In this document: positions 1 through 9,120 of the stretch, piece by piece | Layout: each line of letters starts with the position of its first letter | Position numbering within the stretch: position 1 is the first letter of the stretch | Source: Lactobacillus mulieris | GTDB lineage: Bacteria; Bacillota; Bacilli; Lactobacillales; Lactobacillaceae | Direction: 5' to 3' | Assembly (NCBI RefSeq): GCF_007095465.1 | Contig: NZ_SDGL01000001.1 | Location: forward strand, 103,546 to 167,545 | Length of the DNA stretch: 64,000 bases | Made by a program: the position numbers and the translations under genes | The notes under the pieces: generated by a model | What the model was told of the DNA's origin: nothing | The model's input: the letters and a program-made list of their open reading frames with translations, nothing else | Databases searched by the model: none

Positions 1-13
1 TTTCATTTTTCAT
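1..13 (-). CDS. smpB: smpB, SsrA-binding protein (first codons only, partial)
   Basis: Only the first four codons (MKNE) are in the window; the gene continues past the left edge. The ATG follows a ribosome site, AGGAG, that overlaps the rnr stop codon. The rnr-smpB order is conserved in Firmicutes, and the identity rests on that order because the protein itself is not visible. Treat the name as inference. Confidence 0.45.
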
Positions 14-25
14 ATGACGACGCTC

Positions 26-2350
26 CTATTTATAACGTCTTCTACCTCTATTATCTCTTGAATTGCGAGATTTGTGGCCACTACGGTTTCCATCTCGATT
101 GCGACTTCCTCGACCCAACCGATCATCTCTACGTCTAGGGCGACGAATACCACGATCATTATGCTCTTTCTTCGGAGCATTTGGATCATAGATTTCAAAG
201 TCTAATTGATGCTGTTCTACATTTGCATTAATTAAAGTTACTTTAAGTGGCATTCCAATCTTAAATTGGCGATGGGTTCCTCGACCTGTTAAAGTTAAAG
301 TCTTTTCATCAAAATTATAGAAATCATCAGTCAAGTTAGAAATATGAATTAACCCCTCAACTGTATTTGGCAGTTGAATGAACATTCCAAAACTAGTTAC
401 TGATGAAATTACTGCATCAAAATGCTCACCAACATGATCAGACATAAATTCGGTCATCTTTAAATCATTTACTTCTCGCTCAGTATCAATAGACTTTCTT
501 TCCTGAGTTGAAGTTTGCTCTGCAACATCTGGTAAAATCGGTCCAAAATGTTTTTGAGTATCTTCTGACAAGTTGGAGTCTGTATATTCATGAATCATCC
601 GGTGAACCATCAAATCAGAATATCTTCTAATTGGTGATGTAAAGTGGGTATAAAATTCAGCTGCAATCCCAAAGTGTCCCAATGGTTCATCAGAATAATG
701 CGCTTGTTTAAGAGAACGAAGCATAACCATTTGCACAACTGCTTCTTCAGGAGTTCCCAAAGTTTTGGTTACTACTTTTTGCAAGTCAATTGGCTTAACA
801 TCATTTGGATCAGCCTTAATATTTAAGCCTAACGCAGAAACAAATTCAAAGAAGCTTTGAATTCTCTCTGCATCAGGAGTTTCATGCACTCGATAAAGAA
901 AAGGAACATGTTTTTTAAAGAATGCTTCTGCAACTGTTTCATTAGCCAATAACATAAATGATTCAATCATTTTTTCAGCTGTTCCACGATTATGAAGCAC
1001 AATATCTACTGGTTTACCTTTTTCATCAACGATAATCTTTGCTTCTGGTTCTTCAAAATCAATTGCCCCACGGTCATGACGCTGATTATACAAAGCTTCG
1101 TGTAAACTAGCCATTTTCTTCAGCATTGGCTGCAATTTTGCATACTTTTCTTCTAATTCATTTGCTGGCTTAGTTAAAGCTTCATTTACTTTATTATAAG
1201 TTAAGCGTCCATGTGAGCGCATAACTGAAGGATGGATATCATACGCCACTCTCTTACCTTCTGGAGTGATTTCCATATCACAAGATAATACCAGGCGATC
1301 TACACCTTCATTAATTGAACAAATACCATTTGAGAGTCTAAATGGCAACATCGGAATAACACGATCTACCAAGTATGTGGAATTTCCTCTTTGATATGCT
1401 TCTTTATCCAATGGTGAATTTTCTTTCACATAATGTGCTACATCGGCAATATGAACGCCCAAATGGTAATTACCATTAGGTAACTTCCACAAAACGACTG
1501 CATCATCAAAGTCCTTTGAATCATCACCGTCAATTGTAACTGCAGGTTGATCTCTAATATCAACTCGATTAGCCAACTCACCTTGTTCAATATGGTCAGG
1601 TATTTCATTTGCCTGCTTCATTGCATCTTCAGGCCATTCAGTTCTAATATCATGTGCTGCAACAATTGACATGATATCAACACCTGGATCATTTTTATTA
1701 CCAATAGTTTCTAAAATAGCCCCCTGCATATTTTCAGGCATATCCTCAGTTGGATATTGACTAATAGAAACCTTCACCATATCACCCATTTGTGGCGTAA
1801 TTCCATCAACTGGTGTATAAATTTTATAATTCTTAAATTTCTTATTACTTGAAATTACATATCCGCAAAATCCACTAAGTTTTACCTGAACATCTGTCAA
1901 AGGATAGAATTCCCCAACAAGAGTTTCTACCCCTCGTTCTAAAATTTCAATTACTTTACCCTCAGGTCCTTTACCATTCCATGGATTACCATTTGCGATA
2001 ATTTTTACTCTAACGTAATCACTATCTAAAGCAAGCAATGTATTGTCAGGTCCAACAAAAATGTCATCAGCATTTTCTTCATCATCAATTCTGACGAAGC
2101 CGAACCCTTTTTCATTCGCTCTAAAAATACCAGTAATCTCAGTATCAACACTTGCTAATTGATATTCCCCATTACCATCTGTCACAATTTGTTTTTCTTG
2201 TTCAAGAAAAGTCAATGCCTTTACTAATTCAGCAAATTTGATATGATCGCGACTAGACATTCTCTCCAATTGATTTACTCTAAATTTTCTTTGTGGATTA
2301 TGCCGAAAAATTTCCAATATTGTGGCTAAAACTCTCTCATCTTGAGCCAT
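26..2350 (-). CDS. rnr: Ribonuclease R (3'-5' exoribonuclease)
   Basis: A processive hydrolytic 3'-5' exoribonuclease of the RNase II/R family that degrades structured RNA and works with SmpB/tmRNA in quality control. I chose the ATG at 2350 (MAQDER..., 774 residues) because AGAGGT lies just upstream; a TTG six codons earlier would bury that site. Domains in order: an N-terminal helix-turn-helix (about 1-65), two cold-shock domains (about 70-215), and the RNB catalytic domain with DGDDSKDFDDAV at about 274-285, whose aspartates bind Mg2+. An S1 domain follows (about 625-705), then a very basic Arg/Gly/Asn-rich tail of about 55 residues. An intrinsic terminator lies directly upstream, after secG. 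smpB follows downstream. Confidence 0.96.
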   Translation of the reverse strand: MAQDERVLATILEIFRHNPQRKFRVNQLERMSSRDHIKFAELVKALTFLEQEKQIVTDGNGEYQLASVDTEITGIFRANEKGFGFVRIDDEENADDIFVGPDNTLLALDSDYVRVKIIANGNPWNGKGPEGKVIEILERGVETLVGEFYPLTDVQVKLSGFCGYVISSNKKFKNYKIYTPVDGITPQMGDMVKVSISQYPTEDMPENMQGAILETIGNKNDPGVDIMSIVAAHDIRTEWPEDAMKQANEIPDHIEQGELANRVDIRDQPAVTIDGDDSKDFDDAVVLWKLPNGNYHLGVHIADVAHYVKENSPLDKEAYQRGNSTYLVDRVIPMLPFRLSNGICSINEGVDRLVLSCDMEITPEGKRVAYDIHPSVMRSHGRLTYNKVNEALTKPANELEEKYAKLQPMLKKMASLHEALYNQRHDRGAIDFEEPEAKIIVDEKGKPVDIVLHNRGTAEKMIESFMLLANETVAEAFFKKHVPFLYRVHETPDAERIQSFFEFVSALGLNIKADPNDVKPIDLQKVVTKTLGTPEEAVVQMVMLRSLKQAHYSDEPLGHFGIAAEFYTHFTSPIRRYSDLMVHRMIHEYTDSNLSEDTQKHFGPILPDVAEQTSTQERKSIDTEREVNDLKMTEFMSDHVGEHFDAVISSVTSFGMFIQLPNTVEGLIHISNLTDDFYNFDEKTLTLTGRGTHRQFKIGMPLKVTLINANVEQHQLDFEIYDPNAPKKEHNDRGIRRPRRRDDRLGRGSRNRDGNRSGHKSRNSRDNRGRRRYK

Positions 2351-2371
2351 TAATCTACCTCTATTCAATTA

Positions 2372-2404
2372 TAAAAAACGCCTCCCAAAATAAGATCGGG
2401 AGGC
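2372..2404 (-). terminator. Intrinsic terminator between secG and rnr
   Basis: A 7-bp GC-rich stem, GCCTCCC/GGGAGGC, is followed on the minus strand by a run of six T. It ends 22 bp before the rnr start codon, so rnr needs either read-through from secG or a promoter that overlaps this hairpin. Confidence 0.85.
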
Positions 2405-2410
2405 TAAAAA

Positions 2411-2644
2411 TTACTTAGTTGATAAATATGCAAGGACAAAAGCTAATAAGAAGAAAAGGACTAATAATACTGAAGTTACCTTTTCCATAAATGCTTCAAA
2501 ACCACGCTTTTTAGATTGACCACTAAATACTGCCCCACCTGACAAGGCATTTAGGGCATCTTGTTGTTTTTGTGGTTGCATCATCGTTGCAATAACAATC
2601 AAAATAGATACGATGATGAGAAGCGTCATAATTATATTGTACAA
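2411..2644 (-). CDS. secG: SecG, preprotein translocase subunit
   Basis: The small non-essential subunit of the SecYEG channel. It has 77 residues and two membrane helices (about 3-21 and 56-75) joined by a polar loop rich in Gln, Gly and Ser, which is the normal SecG layout. The start is a TTG, chosen because GGAGG stands 7 nt upstream; the first ATG (codon 6) would be 22 nt from it. The secG-rnr-smpB order is usual in lactic acid bacteria. It has its own extended -10 promoter and is closed by a terminator. Confidence 0.93.
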   Translation of the reverse strand: MYNIIMTLLIIVSILIVIATMMQPQKQQDALNALSGGAVFSGQSKKRGFEAFMEKVTSVLLVLFFLLAFVLAYLSTK

Positions 2645-2685
2645 TATGCTGCCTCCATTAATAAAAAATAATAATCACTGTTACA

Positions 2686-2714
2686 AGTGTACCATAGTCG
2701 CGAAAAGATTGCGA
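2686..2714 (-). promoter_or_regulatory. Putative promoter of secG
   Basis: An extended -10, TGG-TACACT (hexamer 2686-2691), with a weak -35, TCGCAA (2709-2714), at 17 bp. It lies between the eno terminator and secG, where a promoter is expected. Confidence 0.45.
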
Positions 2715-2737
2715 TATTATGAGTGAAAAAAGGTAAA

Positions 2738-2768
2738 GAAAAAAGGCCTGCATTAAGCAGACCTTTTT
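2738..2768 (-). terminator. Terminator of eno / end of glycolytic cluster
   Basis: A nine-pair stem (2743-2751 with 2757-2765) with a 5-nt loop and a following T run on the minus strand, 20 bp after the eno stop codon. Confidence 0.88.
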
Positions 2769-2788
2769 CCTTCTAATCAACAATCAAA

Positions 2789-4099
<1,311 letters not shown>

Positions 4100-4133
4100 T
4101 TATGTATTTTTGTAAATATTACTTTACTTATTT

Positions 4134-4142
4134 ATTATACCA
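4134..4142 (-). promoter_or_regulatory. Extended -10 promoter in front of eno
   Basis: TGG-TATAAT lies in the tpiA-eno gap with a perfect -10 hexamer (4134-4139). No convincing -35 hexamer is seen at 16-18 bp, so the TGn extension is the main support. Confidence 0.6.
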
Positions 4143-4146
4143 AATT

Positions 4147-4902
4147 TTAGTCTTGGTAATTAACTAAACTTAAGAATGATTCAACTTCAAGTGAAGCACC
4201 ACCAACTAAACCACCATCAATGTTAGGCTTAGCCATTAATTCCTTAACGTTAGCAGGCTTTACAGAACCACCGTATTGAATTCTTACATTTTCAGCAGTT
4301 TCTTCATTGTAAAGCTTAGCGATGCTTTCACGAATAGTCTTACACATTTCTTCAGCTTGATCACTTGTAGCAGTCTTACCAGTGCCGATAGCCCAGATTG
4401 GTTCATAAGCAATAACAAGTGATGAAACTTGTTCACTAGTTAAACCATCAAGAGCCTTCTTGATTTGATCAACTACAAATTCTTCTTCCTTACCTGCTTC
4501 ACGAGTTTCAAGAGATTCACCACAGCAGATAATTGGTAATAAACCATTTCTAAAGATTGCTTTAGCTTTCTTGTTAATGTCTTCGTCAGTTTCATGGAAG
4601 TAGTCTCTACGTTCACTGTGACCAATGATGCAGTACTTAACGCCCATTTCTTTCAAAACTTTAGGTGAAGTTTCACCAGTGAAGGCACCTTCATCTTCAA
4701 AGTAGCAGTTTTCAGCAGCAACAGATAAGTTTGAGCCTTCGCTAGCTTTAATAAGAGCGTCAAGGTCAACTGCGGGTGCAGCGATAACTGATTCAACTTT
4801 GTTTGATTCAGGAAGCTTATCTTTAACACTTTTAACAAATTCTGCAGTTTGTGCAGGATTCATATGTAACTTCCAGTTACCAGCAATAATTGGAGTACGC
4901 AT
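4147..4902 (-). CDS. tpiA: Triosephosphate isomerase
   Basis: Interconverts dihydroxyacetone phosphate and glyceraldehyde 3-phosphate. It has 251 residues, a normal length. The catalytic residues are visible: Lys11 in GNWKLHMN, the electrophile His95 in IIGHSERR, and the base Glu167 in [11 protein letters not shown] at the start of the mobile loop. The phosphate-binding GGSV and GGLVGGAS segments are present near the end. It lies 14 bp after pgk and is clearly co-transcribed with it. Confidence 0.98.
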   Translation of the reverse strand: MRTPIIAGNWKLHMNPAQTAEFVKSVKDKLPESNKVESVIAAPAVDLDALIKASEGSNLSVAAENCYFEDEGAFTGETSPKVLKEMGVKYCIIGHSERRDYFHETDEDINKKAKAIFRNGLLPIICCGESLETREAGKEEEFVVDQIKKALDGLTSEQVSSLVIAYEPIWAIGTGKTATSDQAEEMCKTIRESIAKLYNEETAENVRIQYGGSVKPANVKELMAKPNIDGGLVGGASLEVESFLSLVNYQD

Positions 4903-4916
4903 TAATAATGCCCTTT

Positions 4917-6128
4917 CTATTTATCAGAAATACATTCAATACCAGGTAATTCCTTACCTTCAAGGTATTCAAGTGATGCACCACCACCGGTAGAAATGTG
5001 GGTAATCTTAGGTGCAATACCTAATTGCTTAGCTGCAGCAGTTGAGTCCCCACCACCAATGATAGTTGTTGCATCTGGTAAGTCAGCCATTGCACGACCA
5101 ACTTCTAAAGTACCTTCGGCAAAGTTTGGCATTTCGAAACAACCCATAGGTCCGTTCCAAACAACAGTCTTTGCACCTTGTAAAGTCTTTCTGAATAATT
5201 CAACAGTCTTAGGACCGATGTCAAGACCCATTTCATTGTCAGGAATGTCATCACCAACAACTTCACGACTTGCGTCATTAGAGAATTCAGTAGCTGCAAC
5301 GTTATCAACTGGTAAAACAATCTTACCGTTGGCTTTTTCTAATAATTCCTTAGCAAGTTCTACCTTGTCAGCTTCAAATAATGACTTACCAATCTTGTGA
5401 CCTTGAGCTGCCAAGAATGTGTATGCCATACCACCACCGATTAAGATGTGGTCTGATTTAGGAATTAAGTTAGTAATAACACTAATCTTATCTGAAACCT
5501 TTGCACCACCAAGAATAGTTACAAATGGGTGTACAGGGTTAGCAATTGCATTACCCAAGAACTTGATTTCCTTTTCCATCAAGAAGCCTGCTGCAACCTT
5601 CTTGCCTTCTGCTTTCATTGCAGTAGCAATACCAACGTTTGATGCATGACTTCTGTGAGCAGTACCAAATGCATCATTTACGTAAAGGTCACCTAAACTT
5701 GCCCAGTATTCGCCAAGCTTAGGATCATTCTTTGATTCACGCTTACCAAAATCATTGTCAATGTCTTGGAATCTAGTGTTTTCCATTACCAAAACATCGC
5801 CATCGTTCATTTTAGCAATTGCGTCTTCTACTTCTTTACCTTCGTTTGATGGTACGAATTCTACATCTTTTTCAAGCAATTCGCCTAAACGCTTTGCAAC
5901 AGGTGCAAGTGACAATTCTTTCTTGTCAGCGTCTGACTTAATACGACCTAAGTGGCTAAGCAAAATTGCCTTACCACCATTATCAATGATGTATTTAATA
6001 GTTGGCAATGCAGCAACAATTCTGTTATCATCACCAATTACGCCATCTTTAATTGGGACATTAAAGTCAACACGAACTAAAACTTTCTTACCTTTAACAT
6101 CAAGGTCAGAAATAATTAATTTAGCCAT
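4917..6128 (-). CDS. pgk: Phosphoglycerate kinase
   Basis: Transfers the acyl phosphate of 1,3-bisphosphoglycerate to ADP, the first ATP-yielding step of glycolysis. It has 403 residues. The N-terminal substrate motifs RVDFNVP and SHLGR and the C-terminal nucleotide-site motif GGGDSTAA are intact. GGAGG precedes the ATG. A strong hairpin terminator lies between gap and pgk with no room for a separate promoter after it, so pgk-tpiA levels probably depend on read-through from gap. Confidence 0.98.
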   Translation of the reverse strand: MAKLIISDLDVKGKKVLVRVDFNVPIKDGVIGDDNRIVAALPTIKYIIDNGGKAILLSHLGRIKSDADKKELSLAPVAKRLGELLEKDVEFVPSNEGKEVEDAIAKMNDGDVLVMENTRFQDIDNDFGKRESKNDPKLGEYWASLGDLYVNDAFGTAHRSHASNVGIATAMKAEGKKVAAGFLMEKEIKFLGNAIANPVHPFVTILGGAKVSDKISVITNLIPKSDHILIGGGMAYTFLAAQGHKIGKSLFEADKVELAKELLEKANGKIVLPVDNVAATEFSNDASREVVGDDIPDNEMGLDIGPKTVELFRKTLQGAKTVVWNGPMGCFEMPNFAEGTLEVGRAMADLPDATTIIGGGDSTAAAKQLGIAPKITHISTGGGASLEYLEGKELPGIECISDK

Positions 6129-6156
6129 TAAAAATTACCTCCAATGGTTAATAATC

Positions 6157-6191
6157 GAAAAAAGACGAAGGGGAGTAATCCCCTCCGCCTT
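6157..6191 (-). terminator. Hairpin terminator/attenuator between gap and pgk
   Basis: A 12-pair stem (6162-6173 with 6180-6191), loop of six, followed by a T run on the minus strand. It divides the glycolytic operon after gap. The 29 bp between it and the pgk start hold the ribosome site but no promoter. Confidence 0.85.
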
Positions 6192-6233
6192 CTCAAACAA
6201 CAAAATAATCAGTTACTAAATATTAGCTGTTGA

Positions 6234-7250
6234 TTAAAGAGTTGCAAACTTCAATAAAGTACGAACCATTTGGCAAGTGAATGAGTATTCGTTGTCGTAC
6301 CAAGCAACAGTCTTAACTAATTGCTTGTCGCCAGCAGTAGTTACTTCAGTTTGAGTTGGGTCAAAGATTGAACCAGCAGTCATACCAAGAATGTCGCTTG
6401 AAACGATTTGGTCATCGTTGTATGCGAATGAAGCACTTTCGTATTTCTTCATTGCTGCGTTAACTTCGTCTGCAGTAACCTTCTTGCTCAATACTGATAC
6501 TAATTCAGTTTCTGAACCGTCAACAACTGGAACACGTTGTGCGTGACCTTGTAACTTACCGTTCAATTCAGGAATTACAAGACCGATAGCCTTTGCAGCA
6601 CCAGTTGAGTGAGGAATGATGTTAGCTGATGAAGTACGAGCAGCACGGAAGTTACCGCCACGAACTGGACCATCTAATACCATTTGAGTTGAAGTGAATG
6701 CGTGGATAGTAGTCATAGTACCAACTTCAATACCGAATTCCTTGTTCAATGCTGAAGCCATTGGTGCTAATGAGTTAGTAGTACATGAACCAGCTGAAAC
6801 AATCTTGTCATCAGCAGTTAAAGTATCATCGTTTACGCTGTAAACGATAGTCTTAAGGTCGTTACCTGCAGGAGCAGAAATTAAGACTCTCTTTGCACCA
6901 GCATCAAGGTGAGCTTGTGACTTAGCCTTGCTAGTGTAGAAACCAGTACATTCAAGAACGAAGTCAACACCGTCGTTCTTAACCCATGGAAGGTTTTGTG
7001 CTTGTGGTTCAGCGTATACACGGTACTTCTTACCATCAACTACGATTGAGTCTTCAGTTGCTGAAACTTCGTGGTTGAAAGTACCATGAGTTGAGTCATA
7101 TTTAAGAAGGTGAGCCAAAAGAGCTGGAGTTGTTAAGTCGTTAATTGCAACAACTTCAATATCTGATGACTTTTCGCCTAAATCCATAATACGACGGAAA
7201 GCTAAACGACCAATACGACCGAAACCGTTAATACCAATTTTAACTGTCAT
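6234..7250 (-). CDS. gap: Glyceraldehyde-3-phosphate dehydrogenase (NAD-dependent)
   Basis: Oxidises and phosphorylates glyceraldehyde 3-phosphate to 1,3-bisphosphoglycerate. The ATG at 7250 ([15 protein letters not shown], 338 residues) is preferred over a TTG two codons earlier because it lies 10 nt from AAGGAGG. The Rossmann motif INGFGRIGR is N-terminal. The catalytic Cys156 sits in [12 protein letters not shown], with a Gly inserted by comparison with the common SASCTTN form. The C-terminal WYDNEYS is present. It lies between cggR and the terminator that precedes pgk, the normal second position in the CggR-controlled operon. Confidence 0.98.
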   Translation of the reverse strand: MTVKIGINGFGRIGRLAFRRIMDLGEKSSDIEVVAINDLTTPALLAHLLKYDSTHGTFNHEVSATEDSIVVDGKKYRVYAEPQAQNLPWVKNDGVDFVLECTGFYTSKAKSQAHLDAGAKRVLISAPAGNDLKTIVYSVNDDTLTADDKIVSAGSCTTNSLAPMASALNKEFGIEVGTMTTIHAFTSTQMVLDGPVRGGNFRAARTSSANIIPHSTGAAKAIGLVIPELNGKLQGHAQRVPVVDGSETELVSVLSKKVTADEVNAAMKKYESASFAYNDDQIVSSDILGMTAGSIFDPTQTEVTTAGDKQLVKTVAWYDNEYSFTCQMVRTLLKFATL

Positions 7251-7307
7251 GTCCAAAAGTCCTCCTTAGGAACTAGTAATAACATTATTTTTATTTTAAA
7301 GAGAGCC

Positions 7308-8339
7308 TTATTGCCCCTTTAAAATCAAATCTGAGGCACATTCGTCTGTAATTAGCCATGTTTGACTCGGTGCATTGTGCATATAAGAGCTAATTGCCTT
7401 AGCCTTGGAATGACCACCGGCAAATGCAAATATATGAGGTATTTTGCTAAGATCTTCAAATTGCAGGCCAATTCGAGGGATCCGCTCAATCATCTTACCA
7501 TTCTCATCGAAAAAACACCCAAAACATTCGGAGACGGCGCCAGTTGCTCGAATTCTTGATAAAGCAACTGAATCATAACCACGGCGCTTAGCCATATCCT
7601 CAGCTAAGCCTATTCCGTGAATTGCAACATCGCATTGTGATATATCTTGCAATACATCACTAATTGCGGGATCACGAATCAAAGAGCGATAAGCATCTTT
7701 AGATACATTTTCAGGCAAGTATAATGTTTTATATTTGCCCCCTGTAGCCTTCGCCATTTCTTGAACAATCGTACTACTTTGCGTTTCAACACTTTCACCT
7801 AACGCACCACGACCTGGAACAAATTCTAAATCGCGATTTTTACTAAGTGAACTTGATAAGACTTTCGAAGCTTTAGCTAAAGTAGCACCACCTAAAACGG
7901 TAATAATACTACTTCCTAATGGTAATAATAAATCGAGAGCTGAATTAAGCTTCTCTCCCATTAAGATTGATACCCGCTCCTGTAAATCGGCATCACCTGG
8001 AACAATAATTGCTCTAGCAATCTTCAATTTCTTTGCCAGCTTAATTTCAGCTTGGCTCGCATTGAATAACCGATTTATAAGGCTAGTTGCATCTTTCAGC
8101 GTTTCCTCACCTTTTTCAGTGAGATACATCCCAAAAGGTTTAATTTCAATTAAACCTAATTTCTTTAAGTATTCTGTTTCTGTTCTTACCGTTCGCTCGC
8201 TCATACCGAGCTGTTGAGCTACAGCACGACGTCCAACAGGATACCTTAAAGATATTTGTTCAAGGACTTGATAACGCTGTCGAGAAATTTTTAAGACATC
8301 TGGAACCAGGTTTTGTAGCAAGGTAAAATCCGTGTCCAT
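7308..8339 (-). CDS. cggR: CggR, central glycolytic genes repressor
   Basis: A SorC/DeoR-type transcription factor that in Bacillus represses the gapA operon and is relieved by fructose 1,6-bisphosphate. It has 343 residues: an N-terminal winged helix (about 18-85) with recognition segment RRAVAQQLGMSERTVRTE, then a sugar-phosphate-binding domain containing GDADLQERV, VLGGATLA, VPGRGALGE and GIGLAEDMAKRR. AAGGAGG precedes the ATG. It heads the gap operon and lies just downstream of a tandem GGGTC/TGAC operator, so it is almost certainly autoregulated. Effector binding is inferred from the family. Confidence 0.95.
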   Translation of the reverse strand: MDTDFTLLQNLVPDVLKISRQRYQVLEQISLRYPVGRRAVAQQLGMSERTVRTETEYLKKLGLIEIKPFGMYLTEKGEETLKDATSLINRLFNASQAEIKLAKKLKIARAIIVPGDADLQERVSILMGEKLNSALDLLLPLGSSIITVLGGATLAKASKVLSSSLSKNRDLEFVPGRGALGESVETQSSTIVQEMAKATGGKYKTLYLPENVSKDAYRSLIRDPAISDVLQDISQCDVAIHGIGLAEDMAKRRGYDSVALSRIRATGAVSECFGCFFDENGKMIERIPRIGLQFEDLSKIPHIFAFAGGHSKAKAISSYMHNAPSQTWLITDECASDLILKGQ

Positions 8340-8356
8340 AGCCTGCCTCCTTCTTA

Positions 8357-8397
8357 TGGGACATTATCTGACCATGTTGTTGTCATTTTTTGACCCA
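8357..8397 (-). promoter_or_regulatory. CggR-like tandem operator
   Basis: Read on the minus strand there are two imperfect palindromes, GGGTC-N6-TGAC and TGGTC-N6-TGTCC, one after the other. This is the architecture of the Bacillus CggR operator (two GGGAC-N6-TGTC-type sites). It lies between the proximal promoter and the cggR start codon, as expected for a transcription roadblock. Confidence 0.75.
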
Positions 8398-8408
8398 ATA
8401 CGCTTAAA

Positions 8409-8437
8409 AATATAAGAGAAACGTGACTTTTGTTCAA
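8409..8437 (-). promoter_or_regulatory. Proximal promoter P2 of the cggR operon
   Basis: TTGAAC (8432-8437), 17-bp spacer, TATATT (8409-8414). The predicted start is just upstream of the CggR-like operator. Confidence 0.72.
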
Positions 8438-8464
8438 TTCCAACATTTCCCTTTCGACGATTTA

Positions 8465-8493
8465 AGTATAACAATGACCCAAATTAATTTCAA
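8465..8493 (-). promoter_or_regulatory. Distal promoter P1 of the cggR operon
   Basis: TTGAAA (8488-8493), 17-bp spacer, TATACT (8465-8470), close to the sigma-A consensus. The spacer carries another GGGTC half-site (GGGTCATTGT), possibly a third weak CggR contact. Confidence 0.75.
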
Positions 8494-8555
8494 GTATTTT
8501 AGAAAAAATAAATATTTCCGCTTACAAAACTTTTATTTCCTATTTTTTATTTTTT

Positions 8556-8564
8556 TGCTATACT
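8556..8564 (+). promoter_or_regulatory. Extended -10 promoter of the tRNA gene
   Basis: TGC-TATACT sits 17 bp before the tRNA 5' end. The region upstream is T-rich and has no good -35 hexamer. Confidence 0.6.
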
Positions 8565-8581
8565 AGTTGTTGATGTGATTT

Positions 8582-8653
8582 GGGCCCTTAGTGTAATGGA
8601 TCGCACGTAAGATTCCGGTTCTTAAAATCCGGGTTCGACTCCCGGGGGGCCCA
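8582..8653 (+). tRNA. tRNA-Arg (anticodon CCG)
   Basis: A full cloverleaf can be folded. The acceptor stem GGGCCCT pairs with GGGGCCC, with a T-G pair at position 7. The anticodon stem TAAGA/TCTTA carries the loop TTCCGGT (anticodon CCG, codon CGG), and the T arm is CCGGG-TTCGACT-CCCGG. The discriminator is A. The CCA end is not encoded, so it must be added by tRNA nucleotidyltransferase. The gene is a single tRNA unit with its own promoter and terminator. Confidence 0.95.
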
Positions 8654-8660
8654 TAAGTTA

Positions 8661-8698
8661 AGTCAGTAAGCTAGTATGCTTACTGACTTTTTTATTTT
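8661..8698 (+). terminator. Terminator of tRNA-Arg
   Basis: An 11-bp perfect stem AGTCAGTAAGC/GCTTACTGACT with a 6-nt loop and T-rich tail, starting 7 bp after the tRNA. The tail overlaps the 3' end of the converging ABM-domain gene. Confidence 0.92.
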
Positions 8699-9018
8699 CT
8701 GATATATTTTTTATCCTTAGCATTATTTTTTATTTGTTGGTACCGTTCAACTTCCATATGTAAATCGTATTTTTCCCTAAGTTTGGCTAACTCTTTCATA
8801 AAATGACTTTGATGATGAGCATCAATAGCAGTTTGATCTTCCCAACTATCAATTAATAATATTTTTTCTGGATCATCTAAAGATTGAAAATAATCATATC
8901 TAATATTTCCAACTTCCTTTCTTATTCCGTCAACTATTCCTAAATTTTTCATTTCTTGAACAAATTTTAAAGCTGAGCCGTTTTTACCAATATAATAAAG
9001 ATTCACTGTAATCGCCAT
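8692..9018 (-). CDS. ABM-domain protein (putative quinol monooxygenase family)
   Basis: A single antibiotic-biosynthesis-monooxygenase (ABM, dimeric alpha-beta barrel) domain over nearly the whole 108 residues. Marks are the first strand ITVNLYYIG, the IRYDYFQSLDDPEKILLIDSWED segment and the HHQSHFMKEL helix typical of YgiN/LsrG-like proteins, followed by a Lys-rich tail. The substrate is unknown; family members oxidise quinols or handle small aldehyde or heme substrates. GGAGG stands 8 nt before the ATG. A consensus cre box overlaps its -10, so carbon catabolite repression is expected. It is a single-gene unit facing the tRNA. Confidence 0.8.
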   Translation of the reverse strand: MAITVNLYYIGKNGSALKFVQEMKNLGIVDGIRKEVGNIRYDYFQSLDDPEKILLIDSWEDQTAIDAHHQSHFMKELAKLREKYDLHMEVERYQQIKNNAKDKKYIRK

Positions 9019-9060
9019 CTACAAGTCCTCCAAAAAAAGCAATTTGATAGTTACCCAAAA

Positions 9061-9089
9061 AGCATACGCTTTCAAGCTTTCTAAATCAA
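9061..9089 (-). promoter_or_regulatory. Promoter with overlapping cre site (ABM gene)
   Basis: TTGATT (9084-9089), 17-bp spacer, TATGCT (9061-9066). The sequence TTGAAAGCGTATGCT (9061-9075) matches the CcpA cre consensus WTGNAANCGNWNNCW at every position and covers the -10 and part of the spacer, so CcpA would block RNA polymerase. Confidence 0.8.
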
Positions 9090-9090
9090 C

Positions 9091-9120
9091 AAAAAAGACT
9101 AGCCAAGGCTAGTCTTTTTT
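9091..9120 (-). terminator. Terminator of the minus-strand APC permease
   Basis: A near-symmetrical stem AAAAGACTAGCC/GGCTAGTCTTTT with a 2-nt loop. It overlaps the stop codon of the permease and lies just upstream of the ABM promoter. Confidence 0.88.

Noticed and set aside
10..198. 62-codon minus-strand frame at the left edge
   Set aside because: Lies in another frame within the rnr 3' end and consists of a frame-shifted reading of its Arg-rich tail.
8582..8653. A tRNA-adjacent integration site or prophage
   Set aside because: No integrase, no duplicated tRNA 3' end and ordinary genes on both sides.
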